Of a stretch of 64,000 bases of DNA, positions 1 through 7,761 are shown piece after piece (within the stretch, counting starts at the first letter, position 1; every line of letters begins with the position of its first letter). Source of the stretch: Catelliglobosispora koreensis DSM 44566 (GTDB taxonomy: Bacteria > Actinomycetota > Actinomycetes > Mycobacteriales > Micromonosporaceae); the NCBI RefSeq assembly GCF_000379685.1, contig NZ_KB903293.1, forward strand, positions 217,774 to 281,773, given 5' to 3'. A program made the position numbers and the translations under genes. Below the pieces are notes generated by a model. That model was not told the DNA's origin, made no database searches, and was given only the letters and a program-made list of their open reading frames with translations.

Positions 1-227
1 CCGTGCCAGCGACGCCGCCACCAGCTGGTCGCGGTGTTCACGAGCACGCGGCGCGCATAGGGCTCGATCGCTTCGATCTGGCCGAGCCGCTTCCACGCGA
101 GATAAGTCTTGGTTAGCGCTGTCTGGAGCAAGTCCTCTGCCGTAGCCCAGTCACCGGCCAGAAGATAGGCGGTGCGCAGCAAAGCCGCAGAGCGCGCGGT
201 AACGAATTCCCGGAATTCGTCCTCCAT
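1..227 (-). CDS. SigE-family ECF RNA polymerase sigma factor, C-terminus cut by window edge
   Basis: The reverse strand reads 75 codons from ATG at 227 to the window edge with no stop. The product starts MEDEFREFVTARSAALLRTA, continues with a region-2 helix containing AEDLLQTALTKTY, and has ARRVLVNTATSWWRRRW near the edge. This is the region-2 pattern of the SigE-type ECF sigma factors common in actinobacteria, which direct RNA polymerase to stress or envelope promoters. Region 4 is missing because the gene leaves the window. An in-frame GTG at 239 is an alternative start. No anti-sigma gene is visible on the right-hand side. The family call is firm; the regulon is unknown. Confidence 0.85.
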   Translation of the reverse strand, partial: MEDEFREFVTARSAALLRTAYLLAGDWATAEDLLQTALTKTYLAWKRLGQIEAIEPYARRVLVNTATSWWRRRWH

Positions 228-342
228 CGCGGAATTCACCTCGCGCACCTCCCCCTGTGCTCCTGCGTTCGCCTTGTGGACGCTGCGGAGCAGTAGGTGT
301 CAGGGTGCCAGATCCCGGCGGCGGGATCTAGAGCTGCGAAGT

Positions 343-1188
343 CTATTCCTCTTCAGGCTCCCGGCCGAGTCTGGCCTCAACCGCGGCGGGCTCGTACATT
401 TCCTCGACGATGCGCAAGTAGAGCTCGTTGGGGTTGGGCATGTGCTCGACCTTGCTCAGTGCCTGGTCCTGCCCGGCTGACTCCAGGACGAACGTGCCGT
501 AGTTGAGCATGCGCCCCAGGGGCGACTGCTCGTACTTCATGTCCGTCACCTTGATCAACGGCATCATCGCGACCCGGCGGGTGATCAAGCCATTGACAAG
601 CATCAGCCGTTTGTTGGTCAAAATGAACCGGTCGAAGTACCAGTCGGCGACCTTCCAGGCGATCCAGCCCATGATGACGGCCCAGACCACCACCGCGAAG
701 ACCCAGACGCCCTTCCACTCTGACGACGCCAGCACCCCGGAGAAATAGCCGAGGACGAAGGTCGCGACCACCCCGATAAGCAGATGGTTGGCCAGATGGA
801 TCCAATGACGTTTCCACTCACCGCGATAGCGCTCGGTGGGAAACAGGTAGCGCGCCACCATGTTGCTGGGCTCGTCTTCGAGCGGCAGCACACGGCGGGG
901 TCCTAAGGGGACACCCGCGGCGTCGAATCGCAGCCCGGCTAACTCTTCTTCGGAAAACGAAGGCAGCTCACCGGTTGGGCCTATCGGCATGCCTCCGGGG
1001 CTTCCGGTGGCACCACCGGAAGCCGCGGCCGCACCGACCGTAGCCTTCCCGACGAAGTGACTGGCCGGCTCTTCCTCACCGTCTTCCGGTGGCGGAAAAG
1101 CTTCTGCACGCGTTCGGGGGATAGGCTCCGTATCCCGATCGCGGCGGCCAGGTTCGTCGGGCTCTGACGGCCCCAGCCCGCCAATCAT
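343..1188 (-). CDS. PH-domain (bPH2) membrane protein
   Basis: The 281-residue product has an acidic, proline- and glycine-rich N-terminal half (about 1-115) that looks disordered. Two membrane helices follow (about 135-154 and 160-178), then a bacterial PH-like domain (about 183-260) with DRFILTNKRLMLVNGLITRR and a GRMLNYGTFVLESAGQDQAL stretch. This arrangement resembles YdbS/YdbT-like bPH2 proteins, whose biochemical role is mostly unknown. The start ATG overlaps the stop of the small upstream membrane gene as ATGA, so the two are probably translationally coupled. The tail ends in a run of glutamates. Family call good, function unknown. Confidence 0.8.
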   Translation of the reverse strand: MIGGLGPSEPDEPGRRDRDTEPIPRTRAEAFPPPEDGEEEPASHFVGKATVGAAAASGGATGSPGGMPIGPTGELPSFSEEELAGLRFDAAGVPLGPRRVLPLEDEPSNMVARYLFPTERYRGEWKRHWIHLANHLLIGVVATFVLGYFSGVLASSEWKGVWVFAVVVWAVIMGWIAWKVADWYFDRFILTNKRLMLVNGLITRRVAMMPLIKVTDMKYEQSPLGRMLNYGTFVLESAGQDQALSKVEHMPNPNELYLRIVEEMYEPAAVEARLGREPEEE

Positions 1189-1352
1189 GCGAGTGAGGAC
1201 ACCAGGCTGCTAAAGAAGTCGCCAATGCCGCCGGCGACATCGACGAGGGTGTTCCCCAGCGTCTTCACGACGTCTGCCGCCGCACTGGGCCGGAACGCCA
1301 CGAAGAAGACCAGGAAGGCTATGCCTCCCCAAGTGAGGATCTTCTTAATCAT
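1185..1352 (-). CDS. small single-pass membrane protein (55 aa)
   Basis: A 55-codon reading frame starts MIKKILTWGGIAFLVFFVAF. One hydrophobic helix (about residues 8-20) is followed by an amphipathic tail with VVKTLGNTLVDVAGGIGDFF and a serine/leucine-rich end. Its TGA overlaps the ATG of the PH-domain gene by the 4 bases ATGA, strong evidence that it is real and co-translated. The positive N-terminus (KK) before the helix suggests N-in topology. No function is known; a partner role for the PH-domain protein is an inference from coupling. Confidence 0.75.
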   Translation of the reverse strand: MIKKILTWGGIAFLVFFVAFRPSAAADVVKTLGNTLVDVAGGIGDFFSSLVSSLA

Positions 1353-1472
1353 GTCGGGCCTACTCCCTCTGCCGTGTTGACTCTGAGCCTAACAGTTGCG
1401 TTGTCTACGCAGAATCATTAAGACACATCTCCGCCTGCCATGTGGAATGTCCGAAGAGGAAAGTTTCATCAG

Positions 1473-2129
1473 TTACTCCGGAGTCGCCAAAAAAGGCGTT
1501 GGCGCACCGAAAACAATCTCTCCTGGTAACCATTCCCCAAGGTCGTGGAGGGTGGGAGTTTCTGCCAGCAGGTATCCCGCCTGGGCTGGCCAGGTCACGG
1601 CGTAGAGCCAGCGCCCCTTCGCCTCGCCGGCGTAAGCACTTCGATCCCCGGGCGCGTCGACTGACCACAATGGAGTCGGATGTCCGGCTACCCGAATCTT
1701 GGCATGCGAATTCTTCTCTGCCATGAGTCCGGCTAGGACAGGCCCGGGATCCGGGCCCGCGATGCCGGCGATTCGCGCTCCGAAGCCGAGTCCCGGTTCT
1801 TCCGCGACGAGCACGATATCGGCGGGCCCAGTGCCGAGCGGTGTGGGTCCCGTGCACGCGATCGCGGTAGCGGAAAGTCTGCCCCGGTCATCTCCCGCCC
1901 ACGCCAGGCCGGTAACCATCCAGCCGGCGGGCATGGGCCAGGGGCACCACAGCGGGAGACTGTCTTCACCCGCCCTGGCCGCCACAGAGGCGAGCACTTC
2001 GGCGTTGACCTGTCGCACGGTGTGCAGCGGAACCGTGGGCCCGCAGTGGTGGCACAGCCATTGTGAAGAGCTGAGGCCAGGCGGCCGCACGCGGCCGCCA
2101 CACCGCGGGCAGGTCACGGCTAGGCCCAT
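1473..2129 (-). CDS. DUF6758 family protein with N-terminal zinc ribbon
   Basis: The 218-residue product begins MGLAVTCPRCGGRVRPPG with a second CxxC-like pair (WLCHHCG) at about 29-32, so it carries a small zinc ribbon. The rest matches my recollection of the actinobacterial DUF6758 family: a PLWCPWPMPAGWMVTGLAWA block, an ACTGPTPLG segment, GPDPGPVLAG and a WLYAVTWPAQAGYLL block near the end. No catalytic motif is evident and the role is not known. It sits upstream of the PH-domain pair on the same strand with about 120 bp between, so it may be a separate unit. Soluble and cytoplasmic by composition. Confidence 0.75.
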   Translation of the reverse strand: MGLAVTCPRCGGRVRPPGLSSSQWLCHHCGPTVPLHTVRQVNAEVLASVAARAGEDSLPLWCPWPMPAGWMVTGLAWAGDDRGRLSATAIACTGPTPLGTGPADIVLVAEEPGLGFGARIAGIAGPDPGPVLAGLMAEKNSHAKIRVAGHPTPLWSVDAPGDRSAYAGEAKGRWLYAVTWPAQAGYLLAETPTLHDLGEWLPGEIVFGAPTPFLATPE

Positions 2130-2160
2130 GACCTCACTGTCCGCTCAGTTGGAGACGGCG

Positions 2161-2877
2161 TCAACCGGATCGGGTCATCCAGTGAAAGAGGGCCATCGCG
2201 ACACTCGTGGCGAGGTTAAAACTTGACACCCCGGGACGCATCGGCACCGCGACCAGTTCGTCGGCCTGGCCGCGCACTTGCGCGGAGATGCCATGGCGTT
2301 CGGAACCAAACGCCAGCACCGCGTCGGCTGGGAAGGTCACTTCACGGATGTCCGCGCCGTCCGGATCGAGGCAGTAAAGCCGGCCCGGAGGCAGAGCTTG
2401 CGGGCTCACCCGGGCGACGGCTGTCGCGAAGTGGAGCCCGGCGCTGGCCCGAACCACGTTGGGGTGCCAGGGATCGAGCGTGCCCGTGGTCACGACACCC
2501 GTCGCGTTCATGCCGGCGGCCAGCCGAATCACGGCGCCAACATTGCCAAGGTGACGCGGATTGTCTAGCAACACCACCGGTGCCGTGCGCGGTCCGCCCC
2601 ACGTGGGCTCAGCGGGCCGCGATGCCCACGCCGCAATGCTTGTGGGGTGCACGGGGATGCCGAGCTTGCTGAGATCGGTTTCGATGAGTTCAGCCGACGC
2701 GCGCTCAACGAGATCGGGAGCAAGTTTGGCGGTTAAGGCGATCGCCGCCGGTTTATCCGACGTGACCGCGAGCACGACGTCAGCGCCGAAGCGCCAAGCG
2801 TGCTTGAGGGCGTGAAAACCGTCCAGCAGCACGGCATCGCTTTGTGCCGCGATGCCGCGCCACTGTTGCTCCAGCAT
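2161..2877 (-). CDS. TrmH/SpoU-family RNA 2'-O-ribose methyltransferase
   Basis: The 238-residue protein shows the three SPOUT motifs in order: motif 1 DNPRHLGNVGAVIRLA (about 105-120) with the Asn and Gly that bind the ribose, motif 2 LAFGSERHGIS (about 188-197), and motif 3 VSSFNLATSVAMALF (about 217-231), which forms the knotted SAM site. Members methylate the 2'-hydroxyl of a tRNA or rRNA nucleotide. The first 90 residues form an N-terminal substrate-binding region. The exact RNA target cannot be read from sequence. It lies 31 bp upstream of DUF6758 and 14 bp downstream of the next gene, so co-transcription is likely. Confidence 0.88.
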   Translation of the reverse strand: MLEQQWRGIAAQSDAVLLDGFHALKHAWRFGADVVLAVTSDKPAAIALTAKLAPDLVERASAELIETDLSKLGIPVHPTSIAAWASRPAEPTWGGPRTAPVVLLDNPRHLGNVGAVIRLAAGMNATGVVTTGTLDPWHPNVVRASAGLHFATAVARVSPQALPPGRLYCLDPDGADIREVTFPADAVLAFGSERHGISAQVRGQADELVAVPMRPGVSSFNLATSVAMALFHWMTRSG

Positions 2878-2891
2878 TCCTTCATCCTGGC

Positions 2892-3413
2892 TTAGACGTT
2901 GCGCAAAGCCTCAGCCAGGTCGAGGAGGAACTGCTGTTCTTTGCGGGACAAGGAAGTTCCGCCGATTCCCATGACCCCACCGGACTTCGCCGCACCGCAG
3001 ACAGTCGCGGCGATTGACTCGACCCAGTCGCGGTAAGCCGTGGCGTCCGCCCGGCTGGCTCTGGCGTCCAGCACGAGTGCGGCGGCGCGGCAGCTCACCA
3101 GAACTTCGGTGATTCCGGCTTTGCGGTCACGGAACTGTTCGGCCGTCGGTGGATCCGGGTCGGCCTCGGCATAGATAGCGGAAACTGTTGCCTTAACGAG
3201 ACCGGACACGGAGTCCGATCCCGCGGCGATGGCATTGATCCCAGCGAGCCCCTCGTCGACAGTCCTGCGGTCACTGTCGGATTCGGCGGAGGTTGCTGCG
3301 ATCACGACGCGCGCTGGGAGTCGCGTGAGCAGCTCCCATTCATGTGGTTCGAAGGCGAGAAGCGCCGACTCCCTAGCAGAGAGGAGATTTCCGGACGCTT
3401 GCTGACTCGGCAT
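2892..3413 (-). CDS. conserved hypothetical protein (173 aa)
   Basis: I do not recognise this protein. It is alpha-helical by composition, lacks a signal peptide or membrane span, and has GGVMGIGGTSLSRKEQQFLL near the C-terminus, a charged DPDPPTAEQFRDRKAG segment in the middle and several alanine-rich helices. A strong AGGAGG lies 5 bases before the ATG, so the start is well supported. It is transcribed just ahead of the SpoU methyltransferase gene (14 bp gap) and may share its promoter. A cytoplasmic stress or binding protein is possible, but nothing in the sequence fixes a function. Confidence 0.65.
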   Translation of the reverse strand: MPSQQASGNLLSARESALLAFEPHEWELLTRLPARVVIAATSAESDSDRRTVDEGLAGINAIAAGSDSVSGLVKATVSAIYAEADPDPPTAEQFRDRKAGITEVLVSCRAAALVLDARASRADATAYRDWVESIAATVCGAAKSGGVMGIGGTSLSRKEQQFLLDLAEALRNV

Positions 3414-3580
3414 GGCGACCTCCTATGGCCAGCATATGCCCGGTGGCGCGTCTGTGACCTGAGTCTCGTGTCATGGTCTATACATACGGTTAGCAGCTAC
3501 GGCAGAATCGGCAAACACGAGAGCGTGGGCGGCGGGTGCCGGGGAGGGCCCCGCCGTTCACTGCGGGAGGGGCCAGAAAA

Positions 3581-4045
3581 ATGCAGTTTGGTCGATACTT
3601 CGAAGAGTTTGAAGTCGGAGCGATTTACAAGCATTGGCCCGGCAAGACGGTCACTGAATACGACGACCACTTGTTCTGCCTTCTCACGATGAACCACCAC
3701 CCGCTGCACCTCGACGCTCACTATGCCGAGACCCAGACGGAGTTCAAGAAGAACGTAGTGGTCGGCAATTACATCTACTCACTTCTGCTGGGCATGTCGG
3801 TGCCCGACGTCAGCGGAAAGGCCATCGCCAACCTGGAAGTCGAATCGCTGCGCCATGTCGCGCCGACCTTCCACGGCGACACGGTCTACGGCGAGACCAC
3901 GGTGCTGGACAAGCGTGAGTCCGGCTCCAAACCCGACCGTGGCGTCGTCCACGTGGAGACCCGTGGCTACAAGCAGGATGGCACTTTGGTGTGCGTCTTC
4001 CGCCGCAAGGTGATGGTCCCAAAGATCCCATCAGAGACGCTATAG
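3581..4045 (+). CDS. MaoC-family enoyl-CoA hydratase, mesaconyl-CoA hydratase-like
   Basis: From ATG 3581, preceded by a purine-rich GGGAGGGG, the product is 154 residues with a hot-dog fold. It opens MQFGRYFEEFEVGAIYKHWP, then HLFCLLTMNHHPLHLDAHYA with hydratase-type His residues, VVVGNYIYSLLLGMSVPDVS and HVAPTFHGDTVYGETTVL. This closely resembles the MaoC protein of Streptomyces clusters that hold crotonyl-CoA carboxylase/reductase, where it hydrates mesaconyl-C1-CoA to beta-methylmalyl-CoA in the ethylmalonyl-CoA pathway. The matching dehydrogenase and lyase lie at 5892 and 8573, which supports the assignment. The frame extends upstream to 3536 but lacks a good start there. Confidence 0.85.
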   Translation: MQFGRYFEEFEVGAIYKHWPGKTVTEYDDHLFCLLTMNHHPLHLDAHYAETQTEFKKNVVVGNYIYSLLLGMSVPDVSGKAIANLEVESLRHVAPTFHGDTVYGETTVLDKRESGSKPDRGVVHVETRGYKQDGTLVCVFRRKVMVPKIPSETL

Positions 4046-4138
4046 GGTGATTTGGCCCCTGCGGGAATGAACACCGGCGCAGGCCGGTTGTTTGACGCGG
4101 GACATCCAAACAACTCGAAGTGATTCGGAGCACACAAG

Positions 4139-4501
4139 ATGGCAACTGTTGAGCTCACCAGCGCCAACTACGACCAAATCACCGAAGCCGATGGCATCGT
4201 TCTGGTCGACTTCTGGGCAGCCTGGTGTGGCCCATGTGTGCGGTTCGCGCCGACCTACGAAGCCTCGTCCGAGGTGCACACCGACATTACGTTCGGCAAG
4301 GTCGACACTGAGGCTCAGCCGGAGCTCGCGGCCCGCTATGACATCCGGTCGATCCCGACCATCATGGCCATTCGCGACGGCGTCATCGTTTTCGCGCAGC
4401 CGGGTGCCCTCCCAGGCGCCATGCTTGAGGAACTCATCAAGCAGGTTCGCGCGCTGAACATGGACGAGGTCAAGGCCCAGGTCGCGGCCCAGCCGAACTG
4501 A
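4139..4501 (+). CDS. trxA: thioredoxin
   Basis: A 120-residue thioredoxin-fold protein with the redox motif WCGPC at residues 29-33 after VLVDFWAA, and the cis-proline loop IRSIPTIMAIRDG. It reduces protein disulfides in the cytoplasm, recharged by thioredoxin reductase, which is not in this window. Length and motif order are normal for the family. It lies 93 bp after the MaoC gene on the same strand and its stop directly abuts the stop of the opposing methyltransferase gene (4501/4502). The C-terminal extension NMDEVKAQVAAQPN is slightly longer than in E. coli TrxA. Confidence 0.93.
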   Translation: MATVELTSANYDQITEADGIVLVDFWAAWCGPCVRFAPTYEASSEVHTDITFGKVDTEAQPELAARYDIRSIPTIMAIRDGVIVFAQPGALPGAMLEELIKQVRALNMDEVKAQVAAQPN

Positions 4502-5209
4502 CTATCGCTTGTAGGCCACGGCAAAGACCGACTGGCCAAACGGAGGCTTCCGCCCCTGCTCGGCTTTGCGCAACGCCGGAACCACGAACCGGTCGTAGAT
4601 CCGAAGCAGGGGCCCGTTTTTGGGCCGCTGGCGCAGGAGCTTGCACATCACGAACCACGACATCAGCCCTACGGGGTTGACGTAGCGCACCTCGCCGGGC
4701 TCTAGCCCCGCTTCCGTTAGCGCCGAACGCATCGAAGCCGTCGTGTAGCGGCGCACGTGCCCGATCTCACGATCGAACTTGCTCATGGCGAACTCAAACG
4801 CGGGCACGATCAGCACCACGGCACCGCCGGGGCGGAGCAGATCGCGCGCTGAGCGCAGCGCCTCGACCTGTTCGTCGATGTGTTCCCAGACGTTGAGCGC
4901 CACGATCGCGCTGTGCGATCCGTGCACGGTCACGGGGAGCAGCAGTTCACGGACCGTCACGCGGGAGTCCCCGGTGAACCGCTCGTGCAGCGCCTTGAGC
5001 CGTTGCTCATCGCCTTCGGTGACGGTGATGTGTTTGACGCCGGGCAGCCAAAGCGCGGCGTAGTCACCGATGCCACTGCCGATCTCCAGCGGTTCGTCGC
5101 CGAGATGGGGACGCACGAGGTCGGCTAACCAGCGCTGGTAATTGACCGCGTCGCTCAGATCCTCAAGGACCTCTGACTGCAGAACCGTATCGCCGCCGAC
5201 CTTCGCCAC
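4502..5209 (-). CDS. class I SAM-dependent methyltransferase
   Basis: The 235-residue product has a Rossmann SAM site: LEIGSGIGDYAALWL (motif I, about 41-55), an acidic residue after strand 2 (TVTEGDEQRL), and a motif around IVALNVWEHIDEQVEALRSA followed by LRPGGAVVLIVPAFEF. The REIGHVRRYT segment is typical of small-molecule or lipid/sugar methyltransferases of the Methyltransf_11/23 type. The substrate is unknown. It converges tail-to-tail on trxA with no bases between the stops. It heads away from the DUF3817 gene 9 bp upstream, so co-transcription with the 5542-7091 genes is likely. Confidence 0.85.
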   Translation of the reverse strand: MAKVGGDTVLQSEVLEDLSDAVNYQRWLADLVRPHLGDEPLEIGSGIGDYAALWLPGVKHITVTEGDEQRLKALHERFTGDSRVTVRELLLPVTVHGSHSAIVALNVWEHIDEQVEALRSARDLLRPGGAVVLIVPAFEFAMSKFDREIGHVRRYTTASMRSALTEAGLEPGEVRYVNPVGLMSWFVMCKLLRQRPKNGPLLRIYDRFVVPALRKAEQGRKPPFGQSVFAVAYKR

Positions 5210-5218
5210 CGGGGCAGT

Positions 5219-5542
5219 TTAGCTTGCGGAAACGGTCTGCGGTTCTTTCGGGAGCTGGACCCACTGGCGGACCTGGCGTTCCATCACGAACGACAGGAAG
5301 GGCACGGTGCCAGCGATCGCGATCAGCAGGATGCGAGTGACCGTCCACTGCTGGCGCCGGGCGAGATCAGCCGTCGCGATGAGATAGAGCACATAGAGCC
5401 AGCCGTGCGCCGGAGCGACGATGGCCACGCCCAAGTCGTTGTGGGCCAAGTATTTCATCGGCATGGCGACGAGGGTGAGAGCGAGCAGCATCACGCCGAC
5501 GATCCAGGCGATCACGCGATAGCGGGTCAGTGCGCCAGACAT
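5219..5542 (-). CDS. DUF3817 integral membrane protein
   Basis: A small membrane protein of about 107 residues with three likely helices (about 8-28, 38-56 and 71-89) and the conserved-looking HGWLYVLYLIATADLARR. This is the DUF3817 pattern, common in actinobacteria and of unknown role. ATG at 5542 is chosen because its A is shared with the stop of the upstream gene (TGATG); a TTG one codon earlier is unlikely. It ends nine bases before the methyltransferase gene begins. Confidence 0.8.
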   Translation of the reverse strand: MSGALTRYRVIAWIVGVMLLALTLVAMPMKYLAHNDLGVAIVAPAHGWLYVLYLIATADLARRQQWTVTRILLIAIAGTVPFLSFVMERQVRQWVQLPKEPQTVSAS

Positions 5543-5886
5543 CAACGCTCCTTAATTTCTGCGAGGTAACGGTTGTAGGCAGCCAGTTGTGGATCGTCAT
5601 CGTCACCCGGCACGGCCTCCTGCCGGGTAATGATCGGCCCACGCTTCTGCGGCTTCTCCACCGGTAAGGGGTTGTCATCCCGGCGCAGCGTGTTGCGGAT
5701 CTCCTTGACCCACAAGATGATCAAAAAGATCGCGAACAACGGCCACTGGAACATGTAGCCCCAGCTCAGCGTATTGCCCTCGGCAGCGCGACCCGCCTGC
5801 CACCAGCCGAGGACCAAACACACGGCGACGGCCAGCCACACGAACGCATGGCCTAGCAGCCAGCGAGGGGTGAGCAGTCGTCGCAC
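5542..5886 (-). CDS. conserved two-helix membrane protein
   Basis: A 114-residue protein with GTG start: helix 1 about 13-32 (HAFVWLAVAVCLVLGWWQAG), helix 2 about 43-60, then a charged cytoplasmic tail with DDDDPQLAAYNRYLAEIKE. It resembles an actinobacterial membrane protein usually found next to DUF3817 proteins. Function unknown. It overlaps DUF3817 by one base and lies 5 bp after the acyl-CoA dehydrogenase, so all three form one transcription unit. The helix-1 WxxAGRA region is faintly SURF1-like but the rest of SURF1 is absent. Confidence 0.72.
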   Translation of the reverse strand: MRRLLTPRWLLGHAFVWLAVAVCLVLGWWQAGRAAEGNTLSWGYMFQWPLFAIFLIILWVKEIRNTLRRDDNPLPVEKPQKRGPIITRQEAVPGDDDDPQLAAYNRYLAEIKER

Positions 5887-5891
5887 CCGGG

Positions 5892-7091
5892 CTACTTTAC
5901 GCCGTACTCCTTGAGCAGCCCGCGCGAGATGATGGTCTTCTGAATCTCAGACGTTCCCTCGCCGATGAGCAGGAATGGCGCTTCCCGCATGAGCCGCTCG
6001 ATCTCGTACTCCTTGGAGAAGCCGTAACCGCCGTGAATGCGGAACGCCTCGGTGACGATCTCGTGGCAATACTCACTGGCGAGCAGCTTGGCCATGCCGG
6101 CTTCGACATCGTTGCGCTGGCCGGAGTCCTTGAGCCGGGCCGCGTTCACCATCAACGCGTGCGCGGCTTCGATCTTCGTACCCATCTCGGCGAGCTTGAA
6201 CGCGATGGCCTGGTGCTGCGCGATGGCTTTGCCGAAGGTCCGGCGCTGCTGGGCGTAGGCGATGGCGAGCTCGAAGGCACGGATGGAGATGCCGCAGGCG
6301 CGGGCAGCCACGTTCACCCGGCCGACCTCGATGCCGTCCATCATCTGGTAGAAGCCACGGCCCGCTTGAGACGCTCCGCCTAGGACAGACGTCGCCGGAA
6401 CGCGGTGGCCGTCGAGCACCATCTCGGTCGTCTCGACGCCCTTGTAGCCCATCTTCTCGATCTTCCCGGGGATGGTCAGGCCCGGTGCCGTCTCGCCGAA
6501 GCCCGGGTCCTTCTCCAGCAGGAAGGTGGTCATGTTGCCGTAGACCGATTCCGCGCCCTGATCGGTCTTCACGAGCGTTGCCACGACAGAGGAGTAGGCG
6601 CCGTTCGTCAGCCACATCTTCTGTCCATTGAGGACATAGTGATCGCCGTCCACGAGGGCACGGCTCTTGATCGCGGCAACGTCGGAACCGGTCTCCGGTT
6701 CGGACATGCTGAAGGCGCCTCGGACTTCACCGGTCGCCATCTTGGGCAGCAGGCGCTGCTTCTGCTCATCACTGCCGTGCTGGCTAATGAGGTAGGCCAC
6801 GATGAAGTGCGTGTTCACGATGCCCGAAATGGACATCCAGCCGCGGGACAGTTCCTCGACCACGAGCGCGTACGTAAGCAGTGACTCACCGAGCCCGCCG
6901 AACTCCTCGGGGATGGTCAGGCCAAACAGCCCCATGTCCCGCATGCCCGCGATGATCTGCTCGGGGTATTCATCCGCATGCTCGAGATGCTGCGCACGTG
7001 GGATGATCTCTTTGTCCGCGAATTCCCGTACGGTCTCCAGGATGGCGACCTGCTCCTCCGATAGACCAGGGGTACGAGCGAGACGGGCCAT
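5892..7091 (-). CDS. acyl-CoA dehydrogenase, (2S)-methylsuccinyl-CoA dehydrogenase-like
   Basis: A full-length 399-residue FAD flavoenzyme. It carries the family blocks GAFSMSEPETGSDVAAIKS (FAD/substrate loop), GQKMWLTNGAYSS, QRRTFGKAIAQHQAIAFKLA and the C-terminal IGEGTSEIQKTIISRGLL with the likely catalytic Glu378. It closely resembles the dehydrogenase in Streptomyces crotonyl-CoA carboxylase/reductase clusters, which fits oxidation of methylsuccinyl-CoA to mesaconyl-CoA. MaoC at 3581 and the lyase at 8573 would take the next two steps. A more general short-chain acyl-CoA role remains possible. It heads the operon that continues into two small membrane proteins. Electrons would go to ETF. 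Confidence 0.85.
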   Translation of the reverse strand: MARLARTPGLSEEQVAILETVREFADKEIIPRAQHLEHADEYPEQIIAGMRDMGLFGLTIPEEFGGLGESLLTYALVVEELSRGWMSISGIVNTHFIVAYLISQHGSDEQKQRLLPKMATGEVRGAFSMSEPETGSDVAAIKSRALVDGDHYVLNGQKMWLTNGAYSSVVATLVKTDQGAESVYGNMTTFLLEKDPGFGETAPGLTIPGKIEKMGYKGVETTEMVLDGHRVPATSVLGGASQAGRGFYQMMDGIEVGRVNVAARACGISIRAFELAIAYAQQRRTFGKAIAQHQAIAFKLAEMGTKIEAAHALMVNAARLKDSGQRNDVEAGMAKLLASEYCHEIVTEAFRIHGGYGFSKEYEIERLMREAPFLLIGEGTSEIQKTIISRGLLKEYGVK

Positions 7092-7212
7092 TGAAGCCTC
7101 CAGAGCATCTAAACGAAAGTTCAGCTTGGTAATGAAATAGCACGCCGGATGTACGCATGGATCGACGCTGTGAAAAGGTTCACCGGACGAGCAACATCTT
7201 CAAGGAGCCCTC

Positions 7213-7755
7213 ATGACCGACCCTTACGGCCAGCCGCAGCCGCCGCAGGATCCGTTCGCGACGCCGCCGCCCACTAACCCGTATGCGCAGACGCCACCGC
7301 CGGTTCCGCCCATGCCACCGGTTCCGCCGTCGCCGCCGGGACCTCCTGCTCCGCCGGTTCCCCCGTCCTACGGTCAGCCGCCCTCGTCTGGCGGGCCCTA
7401 TGGCGCACCACAGTCGACCCCGCCTTACGGCGCACCACAGTCGGCTCCGCCTTACGGCCAGCAGCCAGCCGGTCCTTACGGACAGGCCTACGGTTACGCG
7501 ACCGCCCCGCCACAGAACTCGATGGCACTCGTCGCGATGATCCTGGCGATCGTGGGCATCCCGTCGTTCATCACGGCACCGATCGGCGCGATCCTCGGGC
7601 ACGTCGCGATGAAGCAGATCAAGGAAAGCGGCGAGTCCGGCGAGGGCATGGCCAAGGCCGGCATCATCGTCGGCTGGATCGCCACCGGGCTGTGGGTTCT
7701 GGGGTGCTGCGGCATCATCGGCCTCCCGATCATCTTCGCCGCGGCCGGCGCCTAA
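7213..7755 (+). CDS. DUF4190 membrane protein with proline-rich N-terminus
   Basis: The 180-residue product has an N-terminal half (1-95) made of Pro/Tyr/Gly/Gln repeats such as PPYGAPQS, followed by a DUF4190 domain (about 100-180) with two membrane helices flanking GHVAMKQIKESGESGEGMAKAGIIVGW. The conserved GxxxGH and GxxxAxAGxxxGW spacing is typical. Such proteins are membrane-bound with a cytoplasmic low-complexity tail; their role is unknown. A GGAG lies 6 bases before the ATG. It ends 6 bp before the convergent SDR gene. The repetitive N-terminus creates long false reading frames on the other strand. Confidence 0.82.
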   Translation: MTDPYGQPQPPQDPFATPPPTNPYAQTPPPVPPMPPVPPSPPGPPAPPVPPSYGQPPSSGGPYGAPQSTPPYGAPQSAPPYGQQPAGPYGQAYGYATAPPQNSMALVAMILAIVGIPSFITAPIGAILGHVAMKQIKESGESGEGMAKAGIIVGWIATGLWVLGCCGIIGLPIIFAAAGA

Positions 7756-7761
7756 GAGCGC

